This document shows positions 8,506 to 19,352 of a stretch of DNA of 64,000 nucleotides, piece by piece. The DNA lies in the NCBI GenBank assembly GCA_963666865.1, contig OY763072.1:1240001-1304000 (forward strand). The letters run 5' to 3'. The stretch comes from Bin87 sp963666865 (GTDB lineage Bacteria > Chloroflexota > Dehalococcoidia > Lucifugimonadales > UBA3495). The first letter of the stretch is position 1; each line of letters starts with the position of its first letter. A model generated the notes under the pieces. It worked only from the letters and a program-made list of their open reading frames with translations. It ran no database searches and was not told the DNA's origin. The position numbers and the translations under genes were made by a program.

Positions 8506-9165
8506 GTGAAACTGTTTCTGGATACTGCCAATATTGACGAGATTCGCCAGGGCGCCGAACTGGGCGTCATCTCCGGCGTCACCACCAACCCGTCGCTGGC
8601 GGCCAAGGAAGGCATCGGCGGCGCGGCCGGCTATCGCGCCGCGGTGCAAGAGATCGCCGACATCATCGACGGCCCCATTTCCGTGGAGGTGGTGAGCACC
8701 GACGCCGCCGGCATGATTGCCGAAGGTCGTGACATCGCCGAGTGGATCCCCAACCCCTGGGTCAAGATCCCCAGCACCGAGGAAGGTTTCAAGGCCATCA
8801 GCGTTTTGGCCCGCGACGGCATCCAGGTCAACCAGACCCTGGTTTTCACCGTGAACCAGGCCCTGCTGGGCGCCAATGCCGGCAGCACCGTGGTCAGTCC
8901 CTTCGTGGGGCGCCTGGACGACATCGGCCAGGATGGCATGGCCCTGGTGCGCGACATTGTGGACGTGTACCGGCAGCAATCGGTGGAAACCCACGTGATG
9001 GCCGCCAGCATCCGCGGCGCCCGCCACTGCGTCACCGCCGCTCAGGCCGGAGCGCACATCTCCACCATTCCCTACAGCGTATTGATACAGATGATAAAAC
9101 ACCCCCTGACCGACGCCGGTTTAGCGAGTTTCCTGCGCGACTGGCAACAAGCTTCCGGAGGCTGA
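8506..9165 (+). CDS. Transaldolase / fructose-6-phosphate aldolase-type (FSA family)
   Basis: A 219-residue small TIM-barrel aldolase of the FSA/TalC group. It begins KLFLDTANIDEIRQG and contains SGVTTNPSL; the Schiff-base lysine is in NPWVKIPST. It moves three-carbon dihydroxyacetone units between sugar phosphates in the cytosol. The frame is open further upstream, with possible ATGs at 8458 and 8491. GTG at 8506 is preceded at good spacing by GGAGG and matches the family N-terminus. Its stop is four bases before rho, so the two probably form one transcript. Confidence 0.92.
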   Translation: MKLFLDTANIDEIRQGAELGVISGVTTNPSLAAKEGIGGAAGYRAAVQEIADIIDGPISVEVVSTDAAGMIAEGRDIAEWIPNPWVKIPSTEEGFKAISVLARDGIQVNQTLVFTVNQALLGANAGSTVVSPFVGRLDDIGQDGMALVRDIVDVYRQQSVETHVMAASIRGARHCVTAAQAGAHISTIPYSVLIQMIKHPLTDAGLASFLRDWQQASGG

Positions 9166-9169
9166 CAAT

Positions 9170-10609
<1,440 letters not shown>

Positions 10610-10631
10610 CGTCAGGCCAGGTATCCTGGGA

Positions 10632-10659
10632 GTAGGGGCGACCGGCCGGTCGCCCCTAC
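10632..10659. repeat. 28-bp palindromic repeat, GC-core type
   Basis: A perfect palindrome with the same arms as the AT-core copies (GTAGGGGCGA / TCGCCCCTAC) but with the core CCGGCCGG. It sits between the convergent rho and surface-protein genes, 22 bases after the rho stop and directly after the TAA of the minus-strand gene. As RNA it would fold into a 14-bp-type hairpin from either direction, so it could act as a bidirectional 3' end. It has no U tract. Confidence 0.95.
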
Positions 10660-10660
10660 G

Positions 10661-13600
10661 TTATGCCTCCGGACCACCGTCGGCGTCGGCGTCGCCGTTG
10701 CCATTGTCCGGCCCTCTGCGCCGCCGCAGGAACAGCCAGATCGCGCCTCCGATTATGCCGGCCAGGACGACGATAATCGCCAGTATGATCAGCGCAATGG
10801 CCAACGGGCTGATGCCGCTATCGTCCTCTGCGTCCTCGGCCGCGGGCCGGTCCCGTGAGGTTTCAGCCTCCGGCGTTCCCACCACCGCCGCTACGACGGT
10901 GGCGGAGATGGCGGCGCGGTCGATGGTGGGTGGCGGCGGAATCGGCGTTGCTGTTGGTTCCGGCGTGGGCGTCGGTTCCGGTGTTGGCGTCACCGTTGGT
11001 TCCGGCGTGGGCGTAGGCTCCGGCGTCGGTGGGGGCGCGGGGTTAACTATAGTTACTCGTGCTGATGGCGTTCCAACGGAGTACCCCGGCGCGGGCGAGA
11101 TCTCTACGGTCAGAGAACCGGAATCGCTATCCTGGCTTTCCGACGTAGCTACGGAATATTCGCAGCTGTTGCCGGCGGTTATCTCGCACTCACCGCTGCC
11201 GTCGGAGCCGAAGCCGCCAACGGACACGTGGGCCAGTTCGACGGTGACGGTCGCGGTATGGGAGAGGATGAGGCGGAACCGGGCCGGCTCGCCGGCTACG
11301 ACGGACTCCGATCCCGGCGCGGCTTCAATTCTGGCCACCAGCGGTTCGGTGGCGCCGGTTCCGGGCCGCGACCATACGCCCCTGCCCTCCGCATTGTTGG
11401 CGCGTACCTGTACCTGGTACTGAGTACCCTGGAGCAGGCCGGTGATCGTATGGCTCGTGCGGGAGCCGCCATAGCCGGCGTCGGTGAAACCTCCGCTGTT
11501 GCCAATACGGTACTGAAGGTTATAGTCGGTGACGCGGCTGCCGCCGTCGTTGGCCGGCTCCGACCAGGTTACGGTGAGGCCGAAAGGCCCGTCACCGGCT
11601 ACTACGGGGCCGGGCGGAGCGTCCGGGTGGCGGGGTTGGTCGCCGCGACGCAGGGTTACGATGGCCGGGTTCACCCCGGACACCCGTTCCCTCCGGTGGC
11701 GCAGCTCCAGGCGTATTTCCTTGGCTTCGCTTCTGGCGACCTCTTCCCGGTGGAAGTCCTCGGGCACCACGGTAGTTCCGGTGAACGCCCCCGAGCCGTC
11801 GGAGGCGAACTCCGTCGCGCCGCCAAACTCCAGGGGCGGGCCGTTTCGAATCTGGATGAAGTAACCCGTTTCGAAGCCGCGCAGGCCGGTTACGTTTACT
11901 TTGAGAGGCGTGCCGATGAGTACGGTATCGGGCGCGGCCGCCAGTTCGGCGCAGGCGACGCGCAAATTACGCAGGTCCTCATCAAGGATTTCCCGCAGCG
12001 AATACTCGTCGATGGCGACGTCGATCACCAGCCTTTCACATGATTCGCCCCGGCGCGGCACTTCGTGCCGGTATTCCCAGGACGTGCCCGCCGTCTGGTC
12101 AACGTCGTCATCCCGGTCGTTGATGACGATCTCGATGTCAGGGGCGTCATAGTAATTCGTATCCGGCGGGAAGTTTTCGCCCCGGATGACTAGGACGTCG
12201 CCCCGGTTGACCGTGTTGTTGTCTTCGTCGCACTCCCGTCCGTTGGGACAGATCACGGTGACGGTCGGCACCGCCAGTTCCACTTCGGCGCTGGCCTGGA
12301 TGCCGTTGTCGGTTTCAATGGTCAACTTGGCTTCGCCGTCACTGTCGTCGATAATCTTACGGATCAGGGACATGCGATTTTCGTCGGGATCATCAATCAG
12401 CACCCTAGCGACGAATCGGCCTCCCCGGAAAACCTCAACCGTTTCCACCGGGTCATCGTCATCATCCAGAAACATCAGGGGCACTCCATCCAGCGTGACG
12501 CTGCTGACCTCCGACGCGCCGGACAGATTGTTGGCTTGCGCTCTCACGATCTGCCCCAGGCCGACCCCGACATCGGTGCGAAAACCGGCCAAGTTGAGGG
12601 CGATGTCCGCCATCCTGACGTTGACGCTCGCGCTGCTGTCTCCAAAATTGACCAGGACGGTGATCCTGCCGGCGCCGCTGGCCGGCAGCGTGACGGACAC
12701 GGTGTCGCCGGATTGCCGCCACCATCTACTATCCAACACGCGCCCGCCCACCCGAACCGAATCAACTCGCTGCCGGCCGCCGCCCACCAATCGCAGTAAG
12801 ACTTCCTCGCCGGGCGCGTACTGGCGGTCGGAACCGCCGGCCACTTCCAGGCCGGGTTCCACCTCGATGAAGATGGACGTTCCGTTGGTAACGCCTTCCC
12901 CGTCCCGCGCGCAAACCCGGTACTTTTCCGCGTCAGGAAAGTCGGACTGGGTAATTTCCACTTCGACGGTAAAGCGTCCGCTCAGGTCCACCGTCGCGCT
13001 TCCGATCTCCCGCCAGTTGCCAATGTTATTGCAGTCGGCACTGCTGGTGCCTGGGTCGGCATAAACATTGACGGACAGGCCATCGGCAAAACCGGAGCCT
13101 TCGAACTTGACCGTTTTGCCATATCCGACTTCATCATCGCCGTCAACTTCCAGGCTGGCGTCCACGCCTACGGTATCATCGAACGTTGGGCCATTATCCC
13201 ATCTGATGGTCACCTCATAGGGTTCGTCAGCATCGGCGGGTTGGTCCGGCAGTTTCAAGTCATTGAGTTCGATGCTTACCGGAAAGCCGGTTTCGTCGCA
13301 GACGTCATCGTCCGAGCCGGTCTCCCAACCGCCGCAGCCGGGCAGGACGATTTCGTGGGGCTCGTCGTCGTTGCGGTTGATGTCGGCCCAACGCAGGTCG
13401 TATCGCCGCCCCGCGCGCAGGGCAATGTCATCCTCATCGTACCCGGAAGGGATGGTAATCTCCTCCGCGAGGGTGATGGTGATCTCGTCGCTCAAGTCGC
13501 CGTCGCCGGTGGGGTCGCAACCCCTCGGCTCGAACCGCAGGGTAAGGTCAACGGCCGCTCCCGGAGTGGTGTCATCGTCCTGGTCAATATTCAAGGTTTG

Positions 13601-14404
13601 GCAAGGGTCAGTGGCGCTGTCGGTTTGGGCCGTGCCGGAGTCGGACCATGCGCCTTCCCCCTCATCGTTCCGGGCGCGCACCCGTACCTGGTAATCAGTC
13701 CCGGGTTCGAGGTTAGGGATGGTGGTAGAAGTGTTGGTGCCGTTGTAGCCGGCATCGATGAAATCGCCGCTGCCGCCGGCGCGGTATTGCACGTCATAAG
13801 CTCTGATTGGAGGCCGCCCGGTATTCTCGGGGGCAGTCCAGGATATTTGCAGCGTGGTATCGCCGTCGGTATCCGCAACGCTGACGGTGGGCCGCGCCGG
13901 CTTGCCGGGCGGTTCGTCCTCGTCGGTTACGCTGATAGTGACATCGATAGTGTCGTCAATAACTCCATCGACCTCGCCCGCTGCATTCTCATTGTCCGTA
14001 ACCTGGACTTCCACCTGGTATGTCGGCTTGGTTTCGTAGTCCAGGGTCGTACCGGCGCCTACGGAAATCTGTCGGCTCGTGGGATCGATTTTGAAGTTGT
14101 CTTTGTCAGGGCCGTCCAGTTGGTAGATGGCATCACCCTCGGAATCGGTAGTCGCCGGTATCGGGTCTCCTACATTAGTATCGGGCGGACTGTTCTCCGG
14201 CACCGTTAGAGTTGCGGTTAGGATGGAGAATTCTGGATCCGTATTTTGACCCGCCGGCGCCGCGGCTGCCGGCGATGTGTTGATAATCAGAATCGCCAGC
14301 GCCAGCAGTGCGCCAATGCCCAGCGTCAACGCCGGCCAGCGCCGTCCAGCGGCCGCGGCGGCGGTTCGCGCGTTGTGGGTAGTGGTGTGCAAGATGCTCG
14401 GCAT
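10661..14404 (-). CDS. Large cell-surface protein with cadherin-like and fibronectin type III domains
   Basis: A 1247-residue predicted exported protein. An N-terminal hydrophobic segment (about residues 23-48, ending NTSPAAAAPA) looks like a signal peptide or anchor. A cadherin-like repeat (about 58-165: VPENSPPDTNVGDPIPATDSEG-type motif, then DYETKPTYQVEVQVTD) is followed by fibronectin III at about 170-265 and a second one at about 925-1020. Between them are several beta-rich segments I cannot name. A Pro/Thr/Glu repeat linker follows at about 1125-1160. The protein ends with one transmembrane helix near 1198-1222 and an Arg-rich cytoplasmic tail. It is probably a wall-less cell-surface or adhesion protein displayed through its C-terminal anchor. 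The function is unknown. Confidence 0.85.
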   Translation of the reverse strand: MPSILHTTTHNARTAAAAAGRRWPALTLGIGALLALAILIINTSPAAAAPAGQNTDPEFSILTATLTVPENSPPDTNVGDPIPATTDSEGDAIYQLDGPDKDNFKIDPTSRQISVGAGTTLDYETKPTYQVEVQVTDNENAAGEVDGVIDDTIDVTISVTDEDEPPGKPARPTVSVADTDGDTTLQISWTAPENTGRPPIRAYDVQYRAGGSGDFIDAGYNGTNTSTTIPNLEPGTDYQVRVRARNDEGEGAWSDSGTAQTDSATDPCQTLNIDQDDDTTPGAAVDLTLRFEPRGCDPTGDGDLSDEITITLAEEITIPSGYDEDDIALRAGRRYDLRWADINRNDDEPHEIVLPGCGGWETGSDDDVCDETGFPVSIELNDLKLPDQPADADEPYEVTIRWDNGPTFDDTVGVDASLEVDGDDEVGYGKTVKFEGSGFADGLSVNVYADPGTSSADCNNIGNWREIGSATVDLSGRFTVEVEITQSDFPDAEKYRVCARDGEGVTNGTSIFIEVEPGLEVAGGSDRQYAPGEEVLLRLVGGGRQRVDSVRVGGRVLDSRWWRQSGDTVSVTLPASGAGRITVLVNFGDSSASVNVRMADIALNLAGFRTDVGVGLGQIVRAQANNLSGASEVSSVTLDGVPLMFLDDDDDPVETVEVFRGGRFVARVLIDDPDENRMSLIRKIIDDSDGEAKLTIETDNGIQASAEVELAVPTVTVICPNGRECDEDNNTVNRGDVLVIRGENFPPDTNYYDAPDIEIVINDRDDDVDQTAGTSWEYRHEVPRRGESCERLVIDVAIDEYSLREILDEDLRNLRVACAELAAAPDTVLIGTPLKVNVTGLRGFETGYFIQIRNGPPLEFGGATEFASDGSGAFTGTTVVPEDFHREEVARSEAKEIRLELRHRRERVSGVNPAIVTLRRGDQPRHPDAPPGPVVAGDGPFGLTVTWSEPANDGGSRVTDYNLQYRIGNSGGFTDAGYGGSRTSHTITGLLQGTQYQVQVRANNAEGRGVWSRPGTGATEPLVARIEAAPGSESVVAGEPARFRLILSHTATVTVELAHVSVGGFGSDGSGECEITAGNSCEYSVATSESQDSDSGSLTVEISPAPGYSVGTPSARVTIVNPAPPPTPEPTPTPEPTVTPTPEPTPTPEPTATPIPPPPTIDRAAISATVVAAVVGTPEAETSRDRPAAEDAEDDSGISPLAIALIILAIIVVLAGIIGGAIWLFLRRRRGPDNGNGDADADGGPEA

Positions 14405-14570
14405 GGCGCTCCTTGAAGAATATTCCGATGGCGATTTTAGCTGCCCGTAATTGACGGTACGAAATCCATTTTACGCCAGATTGCACGATACGCGGCACTG
14501 ACTTGGCAACGACAGAAACGGATATCCGGCTTTATAATGGGTTATCAGCAGAAGAAGCGAATGATTGATT

Positions 14571-15176
14571 ATGACCACGCTAACAAAACCACGCAGCGGA
14601 ATGCGTGTCTCCGTCGCCGAGTTCCTGGAGTTGGAGCTGCCCGAACCGGACGACAAGCTCAAGATGGAGTTGGACGACGGAGTGCTGTATATCATGCCGA
14701 GACCCAGGCCGGACCATAATTTCGTGCAGCGCCGTTTCTGCAACCACTTCGACAATCACTTCGATAGCTTTGCGGACCCGCCGGGTGAGGTGCATCACGA
14801 TGTAGTCTTGGCGCTACCTTCGGAATTGCCGCGACTTTTCATTCCCGACTTGGCTATCATCCGGCGTGGCGGAGGGGCCGTCGTGGGCGACCGGATGGTG
14901 GAAGGTGTACCGGACATCGTGATAGAAGTCCTGTCCACGGATCGCAACCGGGACCTGGTGCGGAAGCGGCAAGTGTACGCTGAGGCCGGCATCCCGGAAT
15001 ACTGGATTTGTGACCGCCGCGACGATACTGTGCGGCAGCTGGAGTTGGGGGATGGTCGGTACGTGGAGCGCGCCCGGCCGACTATCGGCGACACGCTGAC
15101 CACGCCGCTGCCCGGCCTGGCCATCCCACTGGCCGACGTGTTCCGCCACCGCAGCCGGCCGGCGCGTAACCGGTGA
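14571..15176 (+). CDS. Uma2 family (DUF820) endonuclease-fold protein
   Basis: About 201 residues with the Uma2/DUF820 restriction-endonuclease-like core: PDLAIIRRGGGAVVGDRMVEGVPDIVIEVLS, then RDLVRKRQVYAEAGIPEYWICD, the Asp-Glu-x-Lys-type arrangement of the fold. Uma2 genes are numerous in cyanobacteria and Chloroflexota and their role is unclear. The TTG at 14565 is an alternative start. ATG 14571 is chosen as the first methionine codon with a purine-rich AGAAGAAG upstream. A TATAAT hexamer lies at 14533-14538. It is one of four Uma2 genes in this window. Confidence 0.85.
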   Translation: MTTLTKPRSGMRVSVAEFLELELPEPDDKLKMELDDGVLYIMPRPRPDHNFVQRRFCNHFDNHFDSFADPPGEVHHDVVLALPSELPRLFIPDLAIIRRGGGAVVGDRMVEGVPDIVIEVLSTDRNRDLVRKRQVYAEAGIPEYWICDRRDDTVRQLELGDGRYVERARPTIGDTLTTPLPGLAIPLADVFRHRSRPARNR

Positions 15177-15183
15177 GTTCGCC

Positions 15184-15963
15184 ATGTCCTCGCGCTCGGG
15201 AAACATACTCATCGTTGACGACGAGGCCACCTCTACCATCGTGCGCGCGGTGCGCCGCCGGCTTGAGGACGAGGGATGGGGGACCAAAGTGGTCGGCAAA
15301 GAAGAGCATGGCTCGGCCGACGATATGCTCTGGGCCACCATGGCCGCGATTGACGAGCATCTGCCCGACGGGGTAATCCTCGACGTGCGCCTGGGCGAGT
15401 ACCGTGACGACCAGTTCAAGGGCCTGGACATCCTGAAACGCATCGTGGGTCAGCATCCCAGGCTGCCGGTGCTCATGTTCACCCAGTACAGCCAGGGCGT
15501 CGAGCGGGACACCGTCGCTCGCAGCGCGTTGCAAGTGGAAGCGCCGGTGGAGTTCATCGACAAACTGGCCTCACCCGAAGAGGTGGCCCTGCGGGTGCGC
15601 CGCCTGGTGGGAGCCGAACCGACCACCATAACCATTGGCGACCGCATCGTGGTGGACACCGAAGCGCGTTCCGTGCGGGTGCGCGACGCCGGCGGGCAGC
15701 TGGCTCCGGTTGCCGACATTTCCGGGCGCCGCTTTGACATCCTGGCTGAGCTGGCCCAGGCGTGGTATCGCAGCCCCGGCAACCTGGTCCCCTTCGACCG
15801 GCTGGAACGGTACCTGGTGGGGGACGACACCCGGGCTTCTCTGCGGGTACGCATCCGCGAGATCAAGGTCTCCATGGGCCGCGCCTTGGGCGCATCGCTG
15901 GGGGCCAACGATTTCATCGTCAGCGTGCGTGATCGGGGCTACCGTCTGCTCCCCCTGCGATAA
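15184..15963 (+). CDS. Response regulator, receiver plus winged-helix-like output domain
   Basis: A 259-residue regulator. The receiver domain (about residues 6-150) has the acidic pair in ILIVDDEA, phosphoacceptor Asp67 in GVILDVRLGE, and the Lys in FIDKLASPEE. The C-terminal part (about 180-259: ISGRRFDILAELAQ...RIREIKVSMG...IVSVRDRGYRLLP) has the pattern of an OmpR-type winged helix, with the recognition-helix and wing signature near RDRGYRL. It starts eight bases after the Uma2 stop and ends 12 bases before a histidine kinase that is presumably its partner. Its target genes are unknown. Confidence 0.88.
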   Translation: MSSRSGNILIVDDEATSTIVRAVRRRLEDEGWGTKVVGKEEHGSADDMLWATMAAIDEHLPDGVILDVRLGEYRDDQFKGLDILKRIVGQHPRLPVLMFTQYSQGVERDTVARSALQVEAPVEFIDKLASPEEVALRVRRLVGAEPTTITIGDRIVVDTEARSVRVRDAGGQLAPVADISGRRFDILAELAQAWYRSPGNLVPFDRLERYLVGDDTRASLRVRIREIKVSMGRALGASLGANDFIVSVRDRGYRLLPLR

Positions 15964-15975
15964 CGAGGCGATCCA

Positions 15976-16968
15976 ATGGCAGTTATCCCATCACAAAGCG
16001 GCCCGGCTCACCCCTGGCCGGCATGGTCCGGAATGGCGCTGGCCATCGTTGGTCTGGCGCTGATGGTGTTGTCTTACTTCCTGCCGGCAGACTGGCCCTT
16101 TGCGGAACTCTGGGCCGTGGATCCCCTGGCCTACATCGGCATGGCCGGTGTGGTTGTAGGATTGGCGGTGGCCGTGGGCGCGTACCTGGTTACCGGTTCG
16201 CGGAGGCGTCCTGTGGAGGGTTTCAACGACGCCGGCGATTGGAGTCGTTTGACCGAGCAGCACTTCGAAGCCTTCCAGCATGACCTGGGCCGGCCCATGC
16301 GGCGCATTCTGGGCAAGTGTCGAGAAGCCCGTGGCGTCCTCGCGGCAACCGGCGAAGACGTTTCTCTGGTGATACACGAATTGCTGGACGAGATCGAAGA
16401 GCAGGCGCCTTCCTTCCGGTTAATGATGGCCAACATCCAGGTGTTGATCAATCTGGAAACTCCGGACGCGCCGGTGGAGCGTTATCCGGTAGAACCGCCG
16501 GCGGTGGTCAGTCGTATCGTAGAACGTTACACCGGGCAGGCCATCGAACAGGGCAAGGACATCGCCTGGTGGTCGGAACCTGAGGACTTTGGCCTGGTTT
16601 ACTCCGACGCTACGGCTTTGGAGCATATCATCGCCAACCTGGTTGACAACGCCCTGCGCTACGGGGGCGACTATATCGAGATTACCGTGACCCGCGACGC
16701 AAATAATTTTCAGGTACGAGTTTCCGATGACGGTCCGGGGATTCCGGCACAGTACCGGAACCATCTCTTCGCGCGGGGCTGGACGCCGGAAATGGGTCGC
16801 AGCGAAGAAAAAACCTCGTCAGGCTTGGGGCTGTATATCAGCCGCACGCTAGCGCTGCGCTACGGAGGGGATCTCACCGTGGCATCCACGCTGGCATCCG
16901 GCGAAGGGCCGCACACCGTATTCAACCTGACCCTTCCCGTCGGCGCGCCTGATGCCTGGCCTTCGTAA
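15976..16968 (+). CDS. Membrane sensor histidine kinase
   Basis: A 330-residue kinase with two hydrophobic segments (about residues 18-37 and 52-73) and a short external loop. A dimerisation/phosphotransfer region follows, with the likely phosphoacceptor His102 in EAFQHDLGRPMRRIL. The HATPase domain has the N box (IIANLVDNALRYGG), G1 (VSDDGPGIP) and G2 (SSGLGLYISRTLALRYGG). The tiny extracellular loop suggests sensing within the membrane or by other domains. It is co-directional with the response regulator ahead of it, and the proline-rich secreted protein follows, so the three may be linked. Confidence 0.9.
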   Translation: MAVIPSQSGPAHPWPAWSGMALAIVGLALMVLSYFLPADWPFAELWAVDPLAYIGMAGVVVGLAVAVGAYLVTGSRRRPVEGFNDAGDWSRLTEQHFEAFQHDLGRPMRRILGKCREARGVLAATGEDVSLVIHELLDEIEEQAPSFRLMMANIQVLINLETPDAPVERYPVEPPAVVSRIVERYTGQAIEQGKDIAWWSEPEDFGLVYSDATALEHIIANLVDNALRYGGDYIEITVTRDANNFQVRVSDDGPGIPAQYRNHLFARGWTPEMGRSEEKTSSGLGLYISRTLALRYGGDLTVASTLASGEGPHTVFNLTLPVGAPDAWPS

Positions 16969-17001
16969 ATCACCCGCCTGACCGGGCCGGACTACGAAGT
17001 T

Positions 17002-17856
17002 TTGCGCCAGCAGATACTAGCAGCAGCGGCAGCATTTCTGCTGGTCGCAGTGTTTCTGGCAGCGTGGGGTCTCTCGGTACCCGGAGCGCCCGATTTGCCA
17101 TACCAGGCCCGGAGTGAACCGACGCCCGTACCCACGGCACAGCCCGATCCGACGGCCTCCACCCCTCCACCGACGCCCACGTCGACGCCTTTGCCTCCAC
17201 CGACGCCCACGTCGACGCCTTTGCCTCCACCGACGCCCACGTCGACGCCTTTGCCTCCACCGACGCCCATGCCGACGCCCACAACCACGCCGTTCCCGCC
17301 TCCCACGCCGAGACCACTCTTCCTGCAAGTGGACCGTCCGCAGAATCTGGATGTGGTTCGGGGGCTGCCGGAGGTCGCCGTGTCCGGTTCCACCCTGCCT
17401 GGGTCAGTTATGGAAATCGTTTATTCCAGCAAGGATGGTGAACGGGGCTTTACACTGCAACCCGACGGCAACGGAGATTTTTCGGAGACCGTTCCATTAG
17501 CCGAGGGCACCAACGTCGTCGAGATAGTCAGCCGTCACGGCGCATCCACCCAACCAGTTCGTCAGTTCCTGCAATTAACCTACGACCCCACTCCTCCGGC
17601 GCTGTCTCTGGATGTAAGCGAGCCGGAGGATGGCGCCGCCGTGTCCCATCGTCTGTTGACCGTCGTCGGAACTACCCTGCCCGATGCGCAAGTGGTAATC
17701 AACGATACATTCCTCGTGCGCCCAGATGAAGAGGGAAGATGGGAGGCCACCATGTCCCTGCAAAGAGGACCTAACGAGATTCGGATAACCGCTACCCTGG
17801 AAAGCCAAACGGTAAATACCACCATCAATATCGAGTACGAGCCAGGTCAGGGTTGA
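17002..17856 (+). CDS. Secreted protein with Pro-Thr repeat linker and Ig-like domains
   Basis: A 284-residue protein. A signal or anchor segment (about residues 5-30, AAAAAFLLVAVFLAAWGLSV) is followed by a low-complexity PTPTSTPLPP linker made of perfect 30-bp DNA repeats. Two beta-sandwich modules with the pattern of bacterial Ig-like or glucodextranase-B-type domains follow (VDRPQNLDVVRGLPEVAVSG...; LDVSEPEDGAAVSHRLLTVVG...). The start is TTG; no better in-frame start exists after the TAA at 16966-16968. It lies 33 bases after the histidine kinase on the same strand and may be the extracytoplasmic partner of that system. The function is unknown. Confidence 0.7.
   Translation: MRQQILAAAAAFLLVAVFLAAWGLSVPGAPDLPYQARSEPTPVPTAQPDPTASTPPPTPTSTPLPPPTPTSTPLPPPTPTSTPLPPPTPMPTPTTTPFPPPTPRPLFLQVDRPQNLDVVRGLPEVAVSGSTLPGSVMEIVYSSKDGERGFTLQPDGNGDFSETVPLAEGTNVVEIVSRHGASTQPVRQFLQLTYDPTPPALSLDVSEPEDGAAVSHRLLTVVGTTLPDAQVVINDTFLVRPDEEGRWEATMSLQRGPNEIRITATLESQTVNTTINIEYEPGQG
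17167..17256 (+). repeat. 30-bp tandem repeat, three exact copies plus partial
   Basis: The 30-base unit starting CCACCGACGCCCACGTCGAC is repeated exactly at 17167, 17197 and 17227, followed by a degenerate partial copy. Each unit encodes PPTPTSTPLP within the linker of the secreted protein at 17002-17856. Exact copies suggest recent slippage or expansion and make copy number a likely strain-variable site. Confidence 0.9.
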
Positions 17857-17873
17857 TTTCCATTGGCGTGAGT

Positions 17874-18539
17874 CTAGGCCGGCCCCGGCGCCAGCAGGTC
17901 GTAGTCGAATGATTCCAGGTTTTCGATGATGACGTCCGCCGCCGACAGATCCAGGTGGCGGGTGGAATCGGTCAGAGTGCAAACGGTGTACGCGCCCGAT
18001 GCGCTGGCGGCGGCCAGACCGATGGGCGAATCTTCAATGGCGACGCACTGGGCAGCCTCCAGGCCGATGAGCCGCGCCGCCTTGATGTAGATTTCCGGTT
18101 CCGGCTTGCCCCGCTCAACGTCGTCGCCGCCCAGGGCTACGGGAAAGGCGTCGGTCAACCCGATTACCGACAGCTTGAGGTCCACCCATTCGCGCAGGGA
18201 CGACGAAGCCACCGCGATGGGCAGGCCGCGTCGCTGGGCCTCCGCGATCAGCGTGCGGACGCCGGGCCGGGGCGTCAGATCCGAGCGCAGGACTTCTTTC
18301 ACTACCACGTTGTATTCGGCCAGCAGTTCCGCCGGCGTCTGGTCAATGCCGCGCAGTTCCCTCACGCGCACCCAGGTCTCTTCCACCGTGGTGCCGAGAA
18401 GGTAGCGGTTGTTCTCCTCTTCGGTAATCGCCGGCGCGCCGCAGCGTTCCACCACGACGTTGACGGCCTTGTGAAACAGCGGCTCACTGTCCACCAGAAC
18501 GCCGTCCATATCGAACAAAATCCCTCGGTATCCTGCCAT
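17874..18539 (-). CDS. HAD superfamily hydrolase, beta-phosphoglucomutase-like
   Basis: About 221 residues with HAD motif I in GILFDMDGVLVDSEP (nucleophile Asp), motif II in IAVASSSLREW, Lys in GDDVERGKPEPEIY, and motif IV in CVAIEDSPIGLAAA. The cap arrangement and sequence fit the beta-phosphoglucomutase/phosphatase subfamily acting on small phosphate esters. I start it at ATG 18539, preceded by AGGAGG about 12 bases upstream; the frame stays open to 18578. It is convergent with the secreted Ig-like protein and divergent from the PHP gene. Confidence 0.9.
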   Translation of the reverse strand: MAGYRGILFDMDGVLVDSEPLFHKAVNVVVERCGAPAITEEENNRYLLGTTVEETWVRVRELRGIDQTPAELLAEYNVVVKEVLRSDLTPRPGVRTLIAEAQRRGLPIAVASSSLREWVDLKLSVIGLTDAFPVALGGDDVERGKPEPEIYIKAARLIGLEAAQCVAIEDSPIGLAAASASGAYTVCTLTDSTRHLDLSAADVIIENLESFDYDLLAPGPA

Positions 18540-18638
18540 TCCTGGGTAATCCTCCTGCCCGGCTTTAAATCGCCGCAATTATATCCCAACCTTTCCAAGT
18601 TGACGCGGCCCGCCCCTGCCAATAGACTGGTATGGCAT

Positions 18639-19352
18639 ATGGCACGAATATTTGACCTTCACATCCACACTACCAAGGGCAGCGCCGATTCCAGCCTGAC
18701 GCCCGAAGATCTGATCCTCGAAGCGGAACGCCTCGGTTTGCGGGGCCTTTGCATCACCGAACACGCCGGCCCGTGGGACCGGCATGAGTTCGCTGCCTTT
18801 GCCGCTCAGCATAACGTGGTGCTGATCCGTGCCATGGAGGCAGACACCGACATGGGCCACATTCTGACCTTTGGCGTTGACCGCTACCAGAGCGGTTTTC
18901 ATCGCGCCGAAGAGCTGAGCAAGGCCGCCCACGCCGTCGGCGGCTTCGTGGTATCGGCGCATCCCTTCCGCGGCGTGCTCCGCCAGCATCATGGCTCCCG
19001 TCCGTATCTGTATCCTGACCCCAAGGAACCCATACCGCAGGAACCTGAAACGGCGATGCACCATCCGGTTTTCAAGTTGACCGACGCCGTCGAGATCGCC
19101 AATGGCGGCACCTCCGATGATGAAAACCGCTTCGCGGCCGACGTGGCCCGCCTGCTGAATCTGCCCGTAACCGGCGGCAGCGACGCCCACAGCACCCACG
19201 GGTTGGGCCGGTTTGTGACCGAGTTTTCCGACGAGATTTTCGACGAAGCCCAGTTTCTGGCCGCGCTGCATCGGGGCGACTTCCGACCTCTAGAGGGTTT
19301 GCGGCAGGGAACGCTACGTCCCTACCGCCTGCGTTCCCAGCAGGGCGAATAA
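18639..19352 (+). CDS. PHP domain metal-dependent phosphoesterase
   Basis: About 237 residues beginning ARIFDLHIHTTKGSADSSLTP. It has the PHP metal-ligand motifs HIHT, GLCITEHAG, VSAHPF and TGGSDAHSTHGLG. Such proteins hydrolyse phosphate esters or oligonucleotide ends using two or three metals. The frame is open back to 17955, antisense to the HAD gene, but the domain starts at ATG 18639. The TAA stop (19350-19352) lies inside a truncated copy of the palindromic repeat, so the last residues (RSQQGE) derive partly from it. Confidence 0.88.
   Translation: MARIFDLHIHTTKGSADSSLTPEDLILEAERLGLRGLCITEHAGPWDRHEFAAFAAQHNVVLIRAMEADTDMGHILTFGVDRYQSGFHRAEELSKAAHAVGGFVVSAHPFRGVLRQHHGSRPYLYPDPKEPIPQEPETAMHHPVFKLTDAVEIANGGTSDDENRFAADVARLLNLPVTGGSDAHSTHGLGRFVTEFSDEIFDEAQFLAALHRGDFRPLEGLRQGTLRPYRLRSQQGE

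Noticed and set aside
14533..14538. TATAAT before the Uma2 gene
   Set aside because: A perfect -10 hexamer but no -35 at acceptable distance (TTGGCA is 23 bases away).
17955..18638. Long N-terminal extension of the PHP protein
   Set aside because: It is antisense to the HAD hydrolase; the PHP domain starts at ATG 18639.
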